A stretch of DNA of 64,000 bases from DATJGF01 sp035495315 (lineage in GTDB: Bacteria; Verrucomicrobiota; Verrucomicrobiia; Limisphaerales; UBA8199), in contig DATJGF010000036.1 of the NCBI GenBank assembly GCA_035495315.1, positions 53,362 through 117,361 on the forward strand. Direction: 5' to 3'. Positions 17,154 to 24,471 of the stretch are shown here, in pieces. The translations under genes were made by a program, and so were the position numbers. Position 1 is the stretch's first letter; the number at the start of each line of letters is the position of its first letter. The notes under the pieces were generated by a model. The model was not told the DNA's origin. It saw only the letters and a list, made by a program, of their open reading frames with translations, and did not search any database.

Positions 17154-18368
17154 CTACTCGTAGCGCAGGGCGTCGATGGGGTCGAGATTGGCGGCTTTGA
17201 GGGCCGGGAAAAAGCCGAAGATGACGCCAATGACGGCGCTGACGGAGAAAGCGATCACGACGGACTGGGTGGAGATCAGAGTTGGAAATCCAGCGAACTT
17301 CGTCAGCAAGGGGGCAAGCCAATAGCCGGCAGCAATGCCAAGACTTCCGCCGGCGATGCTCAGGAGTATGGCTTCGATCAGGAATTGTCGAAGCACATCC
17401 CGCGCGCGCGCACCGACGGCGAGGCGGATACCGATTTCACGGGTGCGCTCGGTGACGCTGACGAGCATGATATTCATAATGCCAATGCCACCGACGACGA
17501 GCGAAATACCGGCAAAAGCTCCAATCAGTATGGTCATTATCCGGTTGTTGGCGTTAAAAAAGTCGCTCATCTCCTGTTGACTGCGGATAGAAAAATCCTC
17601 TTCTTTGTCGGCGGTGATCTGGTGGGTCTGGCGCAGGATGGCAGTAACCTGGTTGGTGACGTCGCTCATCACCTCCGGGGCGGTGGCGGCGGCGCTGAAG
17701 GCGCGGAACTTGGTATCGCCCGAGAGCCGTTTCATCACGCTGGTGTAGGGCATGATGATGATGTCATCCTGATCCTGACCGAAGGTATTGGCCCCTTTGG
17801 ATGCCAGCCAACCGACGACCGCGACGGGCGAGTTCTGGATGCTGACGGTTTGGCCCACAGGATCAATGCCCTCGCCGAACAGGCTCGCGGCGGTAGTCTT
17901 GCCCATGAGACAGATCTTCGCCGCGTTCCGCACATCGGCATCCGTAAAGTTCTCGCCGGACTGAAATTTCCAAGAGCGGATCTCGGCGAAATCGGCGCTC
18001 ACACCCCAGATACCCACCGAGGTGTTCTGGTTTCCCGCGACGACTTGCGCCGTGGCGCGGACCTCGGGGCTGATGCCGGACAGCCCGGTGACTTCGCGTC
18101 GAAGAGTATCGTAATCGCGTTCCGTCAGGTTCGGCTGCATGCCAAAGCCGCCGCGGACGCCACCGCGAGACATATTACCTGAAAAAATAATCAGCAGGTT
18201 ATTGCCCATGCTCGCGATTTGACGATCGACTTCCGCCTTGGCTCCGGTACCCATACTAACACCGACAATGACGGCGGCGATGCCAACGATAATGCCGAGC
18301 ATGGTTAAGAACGAACGCAGGATGTTGCGGCGGATCGCACGCAGAGCGGTTTTAAGGATAGCCAACAT
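17154..18368 (-). CDS. MacB-type ABC transporter permease
   Basis: The 404-residue protein has the MacB/FtsX topology: an N-terminal helix (SFLTMLGIIVGIAAVIVGVS), a large periplasmic MacB_PCD domain (about residues 45-245) and three C-terminal helices with the FtsX signature (GGIGIMNIMLVSVTERTREI). It ends ANLDPIDALRYE, typical of the family. It acts with the ATPase encoded 3 nt upstream and the adaptor protein further up as a mechanotransmitting exporter for peptides, antibiotics or lipoproteins. No TolC-like gene lies nearby. Confidence 0.92.
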   Translation of the reverse strand: MLAILKTALRAIRRNILRSFLTMLGIIVGIAAVIVGVSMGTGAKAEVDRQIASMGNNLLIIFSGNMSRGGVRGGFGMQPNLTERDYDTLRREVTGLSGISPEVRATAQVVAGNQNTSVGIWGVSADFAEIRSWKFQSGENFTDADVRNAAKICLMGKTTAASLFGEGIDPVGQTVSIQNSPVAVVGWLASKGANTFGQDQDDIIIMPYTSVMKRLSGDTKFRAFSAAATAPEVMSDVTNQVTAILRQTHQITADKEEDFSIRSQQEMSDFFNANNRIMTILIGAFAGISLVVGGIGIMNIMLVSVTERTREIGIRLAVGARARDVLRQFLIEAILLSIAGGSLGIAAGYWLAPLLTKFAGFPTLISTQSVVIAFSVSAVIGVIFGFFPALKAANLDPIDALRYE

Positions 18369-18371
18369 AAC

Positions 18372-19130
18372 TTAAGCCAGGTTCACGGCGCGTTGCTCTT
18401 CCTGAAGCTGCGTCAAAGCCTCAGTCGCGTAGAAGCGGTTCAACACCGGTGTATCTGTTCGGATGAGCCCATCGCGCATCACCACCGTTCGTTTGGCGAA
18501 ATTGGCGATGTCCAATTCGTGGGTGACCATGACGACGGTGATACCCTGGTCGTTGAGAGACTGAAAGACGCCCATGACTTCAATGCTGGTGTGCGTGTCC
18601 AGGTTTCCGGTGGGTTCATCGGCCAGGAGGACACGCGGTTCGTTGACCAAAGCGCGGGCGATCGCGACGCGCTGTTGCTGACCGCCGGAGAGTTGGTTCG
18701 GGTAGTGGTCGGCGCGATCACCCAGGCCGACCATTTCGAGGGCCATCATCGCGCGCTCGCGTTGCTCACGAGCACGCATCGGTGGGCGACAGTAGAGCAG
18801 GGGCAATTCGACATTTTCGAGCGCCGAGGTGCGTGGCAGGAGATTGAAGCCTTGAAAGACAAAGCCGAGCTTGGAATTGCGCAGGCTAGCCAGCTCGTCA
18901 CGGGTCAATTCACCGACTTCGACATCGTCGAGATAGTAATAGCCGCTAGTCGGGCGGTCGAGACAGCCGATGGTGTTCATCATGGTGGATTTTCCCGAGC
19001 CGCTGGCGCCCATGATGGCAACAAATTCCCCCGGGAAAATGTCGAGGGTTACGCCACGAACTGCGTGCACCTCGAGCGAGCCATTGCGGTAGGTTCGCCG
19101 GAAATCAACTAGCTTGATGATCGGTTCCAT
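18372..19130 (-). CDS. MacB/LolD-type ABC transporter ATPase
   Basis: The 252-residue ATPase has Walker A GASGSGKST, the signature LSGGQQQRVAIARALVNEP, Walker B VLLADEPTGNLD and the switch histidine in VMVTHELDIA. In E. coli MacB the ATPase and permease are fused; here they are separate and only 3 nt apart. The substrate is not evident. Confidence 0.93.
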   Translation of the reverse strand: MEPIIKLVDFRRTYRNGSLEVHAVRGVTLDIFPGEFVAIMGASGSGKSTMMNTIGCLDRPTSGYYYLDDVEVGELTRDELASLRNSKLGFVFQGFNLLPRTSALENVELPLLYCRPPMRAREQRERAMMALEMVGLGDRADHYPNQLSGGQQQRVAIARALVNEPRVLLADEPTGNLDTHTSIEVMGVFQSLNDQGITVVMVTHELDIANFAKRTVVMRDGLIRTDTPVLNRFYATEALTQLQEEQRAVNLA

Positions 19131-19146
19131 GAGGTTGCGCCGTGCG

Positions 19147-20703
19147 TTAGCGTCTGGGCGGACCGCCGAATGGGCTGAAGGGATTGCGCGTTAAGGAGGC
19201 GGTTTGAGGAGTGAAAGTCCCGCTTACCACCTGGTCGTTTTCTTTCAGGCCTTCGAGCACCTCGACGCTGCTCGCATCGGAGATCCCGAGTTTAACTGTC
19301 ACGGCGCGCAAAACCACCTGGCCGGGCGGGCTGTTTGGAGTTGGTGGCTCTTTTAGATATACCGTCGCCGTCTTGGGTTCATTCGATTCGGGGCGCGGTC
19401 TTTGACCCGAACCGCCGCCGGAACCGCCTCCGAATCCGCCACCGCCGCCGAAACCGCCACCACCGGGTCCGCTACCTTGTGCCATGCGTGCGCGGAACTC
19501 GGCGACGGCCTTTTCGTATTTCTGCTTTTGCTCCGGAGTCAGGCTAGCGACATACGCGGTGCGTTCGGGCTCGGTTGGCGGGCGCCTTTCGCTCATCCAC
19601 GGCATCATCGGCAGACCGGCAAAGGGGCCGTTCTGAATCAGTGCGCCGGCGGAACTTGGCTTGGCAGTGGCGGCATTAGTGTCGCCGACGAGCGTGACGC
19701 CGGCCGGCGGACGAAAACGGACGGCGGAGAGAGGGAGCTTAAGCACATTCTTTCGTTCGGCAGTGATGAACCTGGCATTGGCGGTCATTCCGGGCCGGAG
19801 CTTCAGGTCTTTATTGTCAACTTCCACGACCGAACCGTAGGTGACGACGTTTTGGTTTGTACTCGGAGCATAACGGACTTGTCTCACACTGCCTTCAAAG
19901 ATCCGTCCCGGGAAGGCGTCGACGGTGAATTGGACTTTTTGTCCTTCTTCAACGCCGCCGATGTCAGCTTCGGAGACGGCCGCCTCGATTTGCATTTTGT
20001 GGAGATCGTTGGCGATGGTGAACAAAGTGGGAGTTGTCATTGCCGCAGCGACGGTTTGCCCGGCCTCGACTTTGCGCGTGATGACGACACCGTCAATCGG
20101 CGCATGAATCGTAGTGCGGCTGAGGTCGACCTGGGTGCTTTCGAGCAAAGCCTGACGGGTCTTCACTTGCGCTTTGGCCTGGCTTAGATTGACGCGCAGT
20201 TGGTCGGAGTCGGACTTCGAGATCAGCTTCGCATTGAATAATTCCTGTCCGCGGTCGTAATTGAGTTGGGCCATTTCCTGGGCCGCCTGGGCGCTGGCCA
20301 ATTCGGCTTCGGCCTGGCCTTTGGCGCGCTCATAGGTCGCGGGGTCAATTTGGGCGACGATATCTCCGGCCTTAACGCGCGAATTGAAGTCGGCTTTGAT
20401 TTCGGTGATGACGCCCGAGATTTGGCTGCCGACCTCGACCAATTGAACCGGGTTAAGCGAGCCGTTGGCGGTAACGATTTGGGTGACGTCGCCGCGAGTG
20501 ACGGGACTGGTCCTGTACTCCATTTCCGCAGAAGAAGGATGGGCCCAATAGCGAAGCCCGGCCCAGATACCACCCGATACCACCACCAGGATCACCGCCC
20601 ATTTAATCCACGGACGCGGGCGCCTGGCGGGAGAGGGCCGCCTGGGGGCATTGACTGCAACCTTCGTCGCTGCCGGAGTTGGCTCATTGGCTATTGCGTT
20701 CAT
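19147..20703 (-). CDS. MacA-like periplasmic adaptor (HlyD/RND family)
   Basis: About 518 residues from the ATG at 20703; a start at 20820 is also open. One N-terminal membrane anchor (WIKWAVILVVVSGGIWAGL) is followed by the lipoyl/barrel-sandwich halves (VGSQISGVITEIKADF and TTIHAPIDGVVITRKVEAGQ), an alpha-hairpin and a beta-barrel. Between the barrel and the membrane-proximal domain is an unusual insert: a TPEQKQKYEKA helix and a stretch of about 30 residues made almost wholly of glycine. The adaptor links the inner-membrane transporter to an outer-membrane channel. It heads the operon with the ATPase and permease. Confidence 0.9.
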   Translation of the reverse strand: MNAIANEPTPAATKVAVNAPRRPSPARRPRPWIKWAVILVVVSGGIWAGLRYWAHPSSAEMEYRTSPVTRGDVTQIVTANGSLNPVQLVEVGSQISGVITEIKADFNSRVKAGDIVAQIDPATYERAKGQAEAELASAQAAQEMAQLNYDRGQELFNAKLISKSDSDQLRVNLSQAKAQVKTRQALLESTQVDLSRTTIHAPIDGVVITRKVEAGQTVAAAMTTPTLFTIANDLHKMQIEAAVSEADIGGVEEGQKVQFTVDAFPGRIFEGSVRQVRYAPSTNQNVVTYGSVVEVDNKDLKLRPGMTANARFITAERKNVLKLPLSAVRFRPPAGVTLVGDTNAATAKPSSAGALIQNGPFAGLPMMPWMSERRPPTEPERTAYVASLTPEQKQKYEKAVAEFRARMAQGSGPGGGGFGGGGGFGGGSGGGSGQRPRPESNEPKTATVYLKEPPTPNSPPGQVVLRAVTVKLGISDASSVEVLEGLKENDQVVSGTFTPQTASLTRNPFSPFGGPPRR

Positions 20704-20911
20704 ACGTTCTGTAGGGCTCTGTTCATCTTTATTACGGCGACTCGACTCACCGCCAGCAACAATTTCCCTTCGGAGCTTTCGCGAAAAATCCGATGCTGCG
20801 GTCGACGTCTTGCTGGGCATAGTTTAAAGACTCTAACCCACAATACAAAACGCAATCTTAAGCAAACATTAAGGTGTCATCGATTTTTGCGTAATGTCAT
20901 GACCGCTTGGG

Positions 20912-21301
20912 GTGTCCATAAGGGAAAACGACTTGGATCTGGACGTCGCAGATTGCCTCGCGCGAGCGCGCAAGCAAGACCAGGATGCCGCACGCGCGTT
21001 AGTGGAATTGCTGGATCCGACGGTGATCCGAATTGTGCGCAATAACCTCCCGCGGCGAGCCGCGGAGGAAGACCTCGCACAAGATGTCTTTTTGAAAATG
21101 TTCGAGAAATTAGATCAGTTTCAAGGCGAAGTGCCGCTGGAGCACTGGGCCTCGCGCATTGCTGTAAATCACTGGATTAATTATGAACATAAGGGCGAGG
21201 ATTTTCGTCTGAAAATCAAAAAGACGCTGAAGATAGATTTGCCGTCGAACACTGTGCAGAAATGCAGCAATGACCGGTTGAACAGACCAAAAAGAGCTTA
21301 A
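20912..21301 (+). CDS. Truncated ECF-type sigma factor (region 2 only)
   Basis: The 129-residue reading, from a GTG, matches sigma-70 region 2: DAARALVELLDPTVIRIVRN, EEDLAQDVFLKMFEKLDQFQ, and HWASRIAVNHWINYEHK. After about residue 98 the similarity ends in a short basic tail (LKIKKTLKIDLP). Region 4, which binds the -35 element and normally follows after about 30 residues, is absent, and the next gene starts 3 nt downstream. It may be a decayed remnant or a deletion product rather than a working sigma factor. It diverges from the MacAB operon. Confidence 0.65.
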   Translation: MSIRENDLDLDVADCLARARKQDQDAARALVELLDPTVIRIVRNNLPRRAAEEDLAQDVFLKMFEKLDQFQGEVPLEHWASRIAVNHWINYEHKGEDFRLKIKKTLKIDLPSNTVQKCSNDRLNRPKRA

Positions 21302-21303
21302 GT

Positions 21304-22581
21304 ATGGATAAAACCTTAGCGGCTACACTTTCGTCGATTCTACTGTTGTTTACCGCATCCGCTGAGGATTGGCCGCAGTGGCAGGGGCCAGACCGGAATG
21401 CCATCTCTAAAGAACGCGGTTTGCTCAAGGAATGGACGAAGGATGGGCCATCGTTGGTCTGGAAGATGAAGGACCTCGGCGGTGGTGACAGCGCTCCGTC
21501 GATTGCCGCTGGGCGAATCTTCGGGATGGGGAACCGCGGCGACGACGAGATCGTTTGGGCCTTGTCCGAGGCGGATGGCAAGACGCTGTGGGTGACACGC
21601 CTGGGACCAGTGTTCAACCAGCAGGCGCCACAGGGGAAAGAGGGGCCAGGATGCACTCCGACGGTGGATGGCGATCGGCTCTATGTGTTGGGGTTAGGTG
21701 GCGACGTGACTTGCCTTGAAGTCAAAGACGGCAAGCGTGTTTGGCAGCGCAGCCTGCAGACCGACTTTGGTGCGACCCCCCCGACCTGGAGCTACCGCGA
21801 ATCGCCGCTGATTGACGGCGACAAGGTGATCTGCACCCCGGGCGGCGAAGATGCGACTCTAGTGGCGCTCGACAAAATGACCGGCAAGACGATTTGGAAG
21901 AGCCAGGTGCCTGGCGGTCCCAAAGCGGCGTACGCTTCGGCGATCGCAATCAACTTCGACGGGCAGCGGGAATATGTACAGCTGACGCAGAAGGCATTGG
22001 TCGGTGTCGCAGCTTCCGATGGGAAGTTCCTTTGGCGCTATGACCGGTGCGCCAACAGCCATGGGATTAATTGTTCGACGCCGATCTATCACGATGGCCA
22101 AGTCTTCGCCGCCTCCGCATACGGCACCGGTGGTGGGTTGGTGAAGCTCAGCAAGGACGACAACGGCGGCGTAAAGGCTGAGGAGGTCTATTTCTCCAGA
22201 AAGATGCAGAATCACCATGGCGGGATGATACTCACCGAGGGTTGCCTGTACGGTGCGAACGGAGGCAACGAAGGCGGAGCCCTCGTTTGTCTGGATTTCC
22301 AGACCGGCAACGTACTGTGGGATGAACGCGACGACAGCGAGCGCCGGGCGCCGAAAGGATCGATCGCCATGGCGGATGGCCGGCTCTACTATCGAACCGA
22401 AAAAGGCGCTGTGCTCTTGATCGAGCCCAACCCGAAGCAATATATCGAGCGAGGCCGCTTCGAGCAGCCCGACCGCAGCGAAAAGCCGGCCTGGGCGCAC
22501 CCGGTTATTGCCAATGGCAAACTCTACTTGCGCGACCAGGATTTACTGCTGTGCTACGACATAAAGTCACACGATAAGTAA
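21304..22581 (+). CDS. Secreted PQQ-like beta-propeller protein
   Basis: The 425-residue product has a signal peptide (LAATLSSILLLFTASA) and then WPQWQGPDRN, the usual start of planctomycete and verrucomicrobial PQQ-like propellers. Repeated blades end in W or V/IW motifs: DGKTLWVTRLG, DGKRVWQRSLQ, TGKTIWKSQVPG, DGKFLWRYDR, TGNVLWDERD. It lacks an obvious quinoprotein dehydrogenase active site or heme motif, so it may be structural or bind a ligand outside the cytoplasm. Only 2 nt separate it from the sigma-like ORF. Confidence 0.85.
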   Translation: MDKTLAATLSSILLLFTASAEDWPQWQGPDRNAISKERGLLKEWTKDGPSLVWKMKDLGGGDSAPSIAAGRIFGMGNRGDDEIVWALSEADGKTLWVTRLGPVFNQQAPQGKEGPGCTPTVDGDRLYVLGLGGDVTCLEVKDGKRVWQRSLQTDFGATPPTWSYRESPLIDGDKVICTPGGEDATLVALDKMTGKTIWKSQVPGGPKAAYASAIAINFDGQREYVQLTQKALVGVAASDGKFLWRYDRCANSHGINCSTPIYHDGQVFAASAYGTGGGLVKLSKDDNGGVKAEEVYFSRKMQNHHGGMILTEGCLYGANGGNEGGALVCLDFQTGNVLWDERDDSERRAPKGSIAMADGRLYYRTEKGAVLLIEPNPKQYIERGRFEQPDRSEKPAWAHPVIANGKLYLRDQDLLLCYDIKSHDK

Positions 22582-22713
22582 GACCGCAGGGCAGGGGACA
22601 CATCGCTGACAAGCCACTTTGCGGCCTCGCACAAGCCAAACGACTGCCTGTTACGTCTTACGTTTCACGTTTTACGCTCCACGCATCACGCATCACGCAT
22701 CTGCCGCCATAAT

Positions 22714-23886
22714 CTACTGCCGCCTTTCGCTATGGTCGTTCTCTCGCACGTAAAAATTCATGTACTCCGCTGGGCCGCCGTTGTCAGCCAGGCCGAGTGC
22801 CAGACGCGCTGGCACATCTGACTCAAACGTGAGACGGCGGGTTTCCTGGCCGCCGGTTCTCAACGTCACTTCATGCCCTTTGAGCGAAATAAAAAAGCGC
22901 TGATACTCGCCTGGTGCTCCGCCCTCGAGCTTTAATTGGAGAGTTACTGCCTGATTAACGGCCACCAGCGCGCTTGGGACTGTGTCCGCTTGCCCAGCCG
23001 AGGCCTTAGGCCTGCGGCAATCAACAATGAATTCCGCCTCGCTGAAGTCTGTTTGAGTCCAGAGCACGGCCTCGGGACTCGGATCCCCTCGCTGCAGGAT
23101 GAGGCGTTCCCCCTCGACTTTCCAACGTGAGGCCGTCGCTGAATTCGTTTTCCAGCCCCTTAGGTCGAGGCCGGTGAAAAGCGGATGCCACCCTTGATCC
23201 ATCGGGGCACTAAGCTCGGTCGCTGTGCCGCTCGACGGTAATTCCTTAATCCGCACATTGCGGAAATCAATCGGCGCGCCTTCGGACTCGAGCCCAACAT
23301 AACCCTTGCGATAATTGCACTCCTCGCCCCCGGAGACCTCTTTGCTATTGACGTGCAACCGGATGACCCCGTTGCTGCAAACAATCCGGTAATGGTTCCA
23401 GTCAGGCGTTCCTTTGCTGCGCTCTTCACTCGGGAAACTGCGCATGCCGTTATGGCGACCAAACGGTTTCATGGTCGAACCGTGAATGGGAAATACATCG
23501 CCGTGCGTTGTGTACCACTCGTTTTTGCCGGGAACATTGAAACCATGGTCCAGCACCTGAACTTCAATCGCGCGCAAGAACGGGACTCCAGGCGCGGCAA
23601 TGGGTGAGCTCCAGATAAACACGCCGGAATTCCCGCCACTACGCAAGTGGCGCCATTCAAGTTCTAAAATGAAGTTTTCGTATTGGCGAATCGTGCGCAG
23701 GGCTCCCGTGGGTAGACCCGTGCAATGGATCATGCCGTCTTTGACGCTCCAGGTTTCCGGCGCGCAATTGACATTCACCCACCCGGACAGATCGCGCCCG
23801 TTAAAGAGCGAAATGAAACCATCTTCATCCGCGGCGATGACGCTGGTGCTCACCATAACCATCATCAGGCCCAATGGGAATTGCAT
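22714..23886 (-). CDS. Secreted protein with two DUF1080 (3-keto-disaccharide hydrolase-like) domains
   Basis: The 390-residue product starts with a signal peptide (PLGLMMVMVSTSVIAADE). The first DUF1080 domain (about residues 22-215) has the family pattern GFISLFNGRDLSGWVN, ELEWRHLRSGGNSGVFIWS and GYVGLESEGAPIDFRNVRIK. The second (about 228-382) starts WHPLFTGLDLRGWKT and is less typical. Family members act on 3-keto-glycosides or are lectin-like. The gene points toward the PQQ-like propeller gene, so the two converge. Confidence 0.85.
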   Translation of the reverse strand: MQFPLGLMMVMVSTSVIAADEDGFISLFNGRDLSGWVNVNCAPETWSVKDGMIHCTGLPTGALRTIRQYENFILELEWRHLRSGGNSGVFIWSSPIAAPGVPFLRAIEVQVLDHGFNVPGKNEWYTTHGDVFPIHGSTMKPFGRHNGMRSFPSEERSKGTPDWNHYRIVCSNGVIRLHVNSKEVSGGEECNYRKGYVGLESEGAPIDFRNVRIKELPSSGTATELSAPMDQGWHPLFTGLDLRGWKTNSATASRWKVEGERLILQRGDPSPEAVLWTQTDFSEAEFIVDCRRPKASAGQADTVPSALVAVNQAVTLQLKLEGGAPGEYQRFFISLKGHEVTLRTGGQETRRLTFESDVPARLALGLADNGGPAEYMNFYVRENDHSERRQ

Positions 23887-24372
23887 GAGCTGAGTTTAGC
23901 AAAGCGCCCAGAATTTGCCACCTTTGTGCCAGTTAAAGGTTGAGCTCACTTCAGAGGCGCCTCCATAGTTGATCTTCATCGCTGACAAATTTCTACCCCG
24001 CAGCGAGATTGCACTTCTGCCCGCGAGCAATGGGGGAAACTCCCCATAGTAGCTTTCCGAAGAGTTGATACGCTTCACGCTATTGCCTTAGGGAATCGAG
24101 ACGGCTCCAGCGATAAAACTGTGCGTCCAAGCTGTGTGATGGAGGTGCTGGAGTTTCTAACCTATAGGGAACATCGGCTTTAACTCGGGAAGGGAACTGT
24201 ACTGTGCAACATAGCGGGAACGTACGCTGCCCTTAATTGATTAGTTAAAATTTAGTGATATGATAATTTCAAAATACCCGCTCGGGTTCCCCTGTCGGTA
24301 CCCTGCATTTCGCTTCTTTCAATAAGACTACTGGCCACATTACGACTCCATAAGGAAACCGAGGGGAACATT
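23887..24372. other. Non-coding upstream region of the glycan locus
   Basis: These 486 nt hold no gene I can support. The right half is AT-rich and contains the candidate promoter at 24237-24264 followed by an untranslated leader of about 100 nt with a GC-rich patch (CCCGCTCGGGTTCCCC). The leader ends in a Shine-Dalgarno sequence, GAGGGGAA, ahead of the small ORF at 24373. Confidence 0.5.
24237..24264 (+). promoter_or_regulatory. Candidate sigma-70 promoter of the glycan locus
   Basis: TTGATT (24237-24242) and TATGAT (24259-24264) are 16 nt apart, matching four and five of six consensus bases, in an AT-rich stretch upstream of the leader ORF. It was found by eye; there is no other support. 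Confidence 0.35.
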
Positions 24373-24471
24373 ATGGGAAACTATTTCCTTGTTAGTCGGC
24401 CGAACACCAACGGCACGATTTTCCTCATCCAAAGAGGAAGACTGACTGAATTAACTCAATCTTATGTCTGA
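24373..24471 (+). CDS. 32-residue leader ORF overlapping the GH-GT2 gene
   Basis: An ATG at 24373 opens a 32-codon frame that starts MGNYFLVSRPN and ends TQSYV with TGA at 24469-24471. It has a good Shine-Dalgarno sequence (GAGGGGAA) 6 nt upstream. Its last 8 nt overlap the start of the large GH-GT2 gene (ATG at 24464), whose own ribosome site is weak and 22 nt away (AAAGAGGAAGA, inside this ORF). It probably couples translation of the operon, or encodes a small peptide. No homologue is recognised. Confidence 0.5.
   Translation: MGNYFLVSRPNTNGTIFLIQRGRLTELTQSYV

Noticed and set aside
17079..18182. Long plus-strand reading opposite the MacB permease
   Set aside because: It is antisense to a well-defined permease and its sequence is rich in Asp/Gly/His with no domain, as expected from a shadow frame.
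18393..19112. Plus-strand reading opposite the ABC ATPase
   Set aside because: It is antisense to intact Walker A, signature and Walker B motifs; no ribosome site or family.
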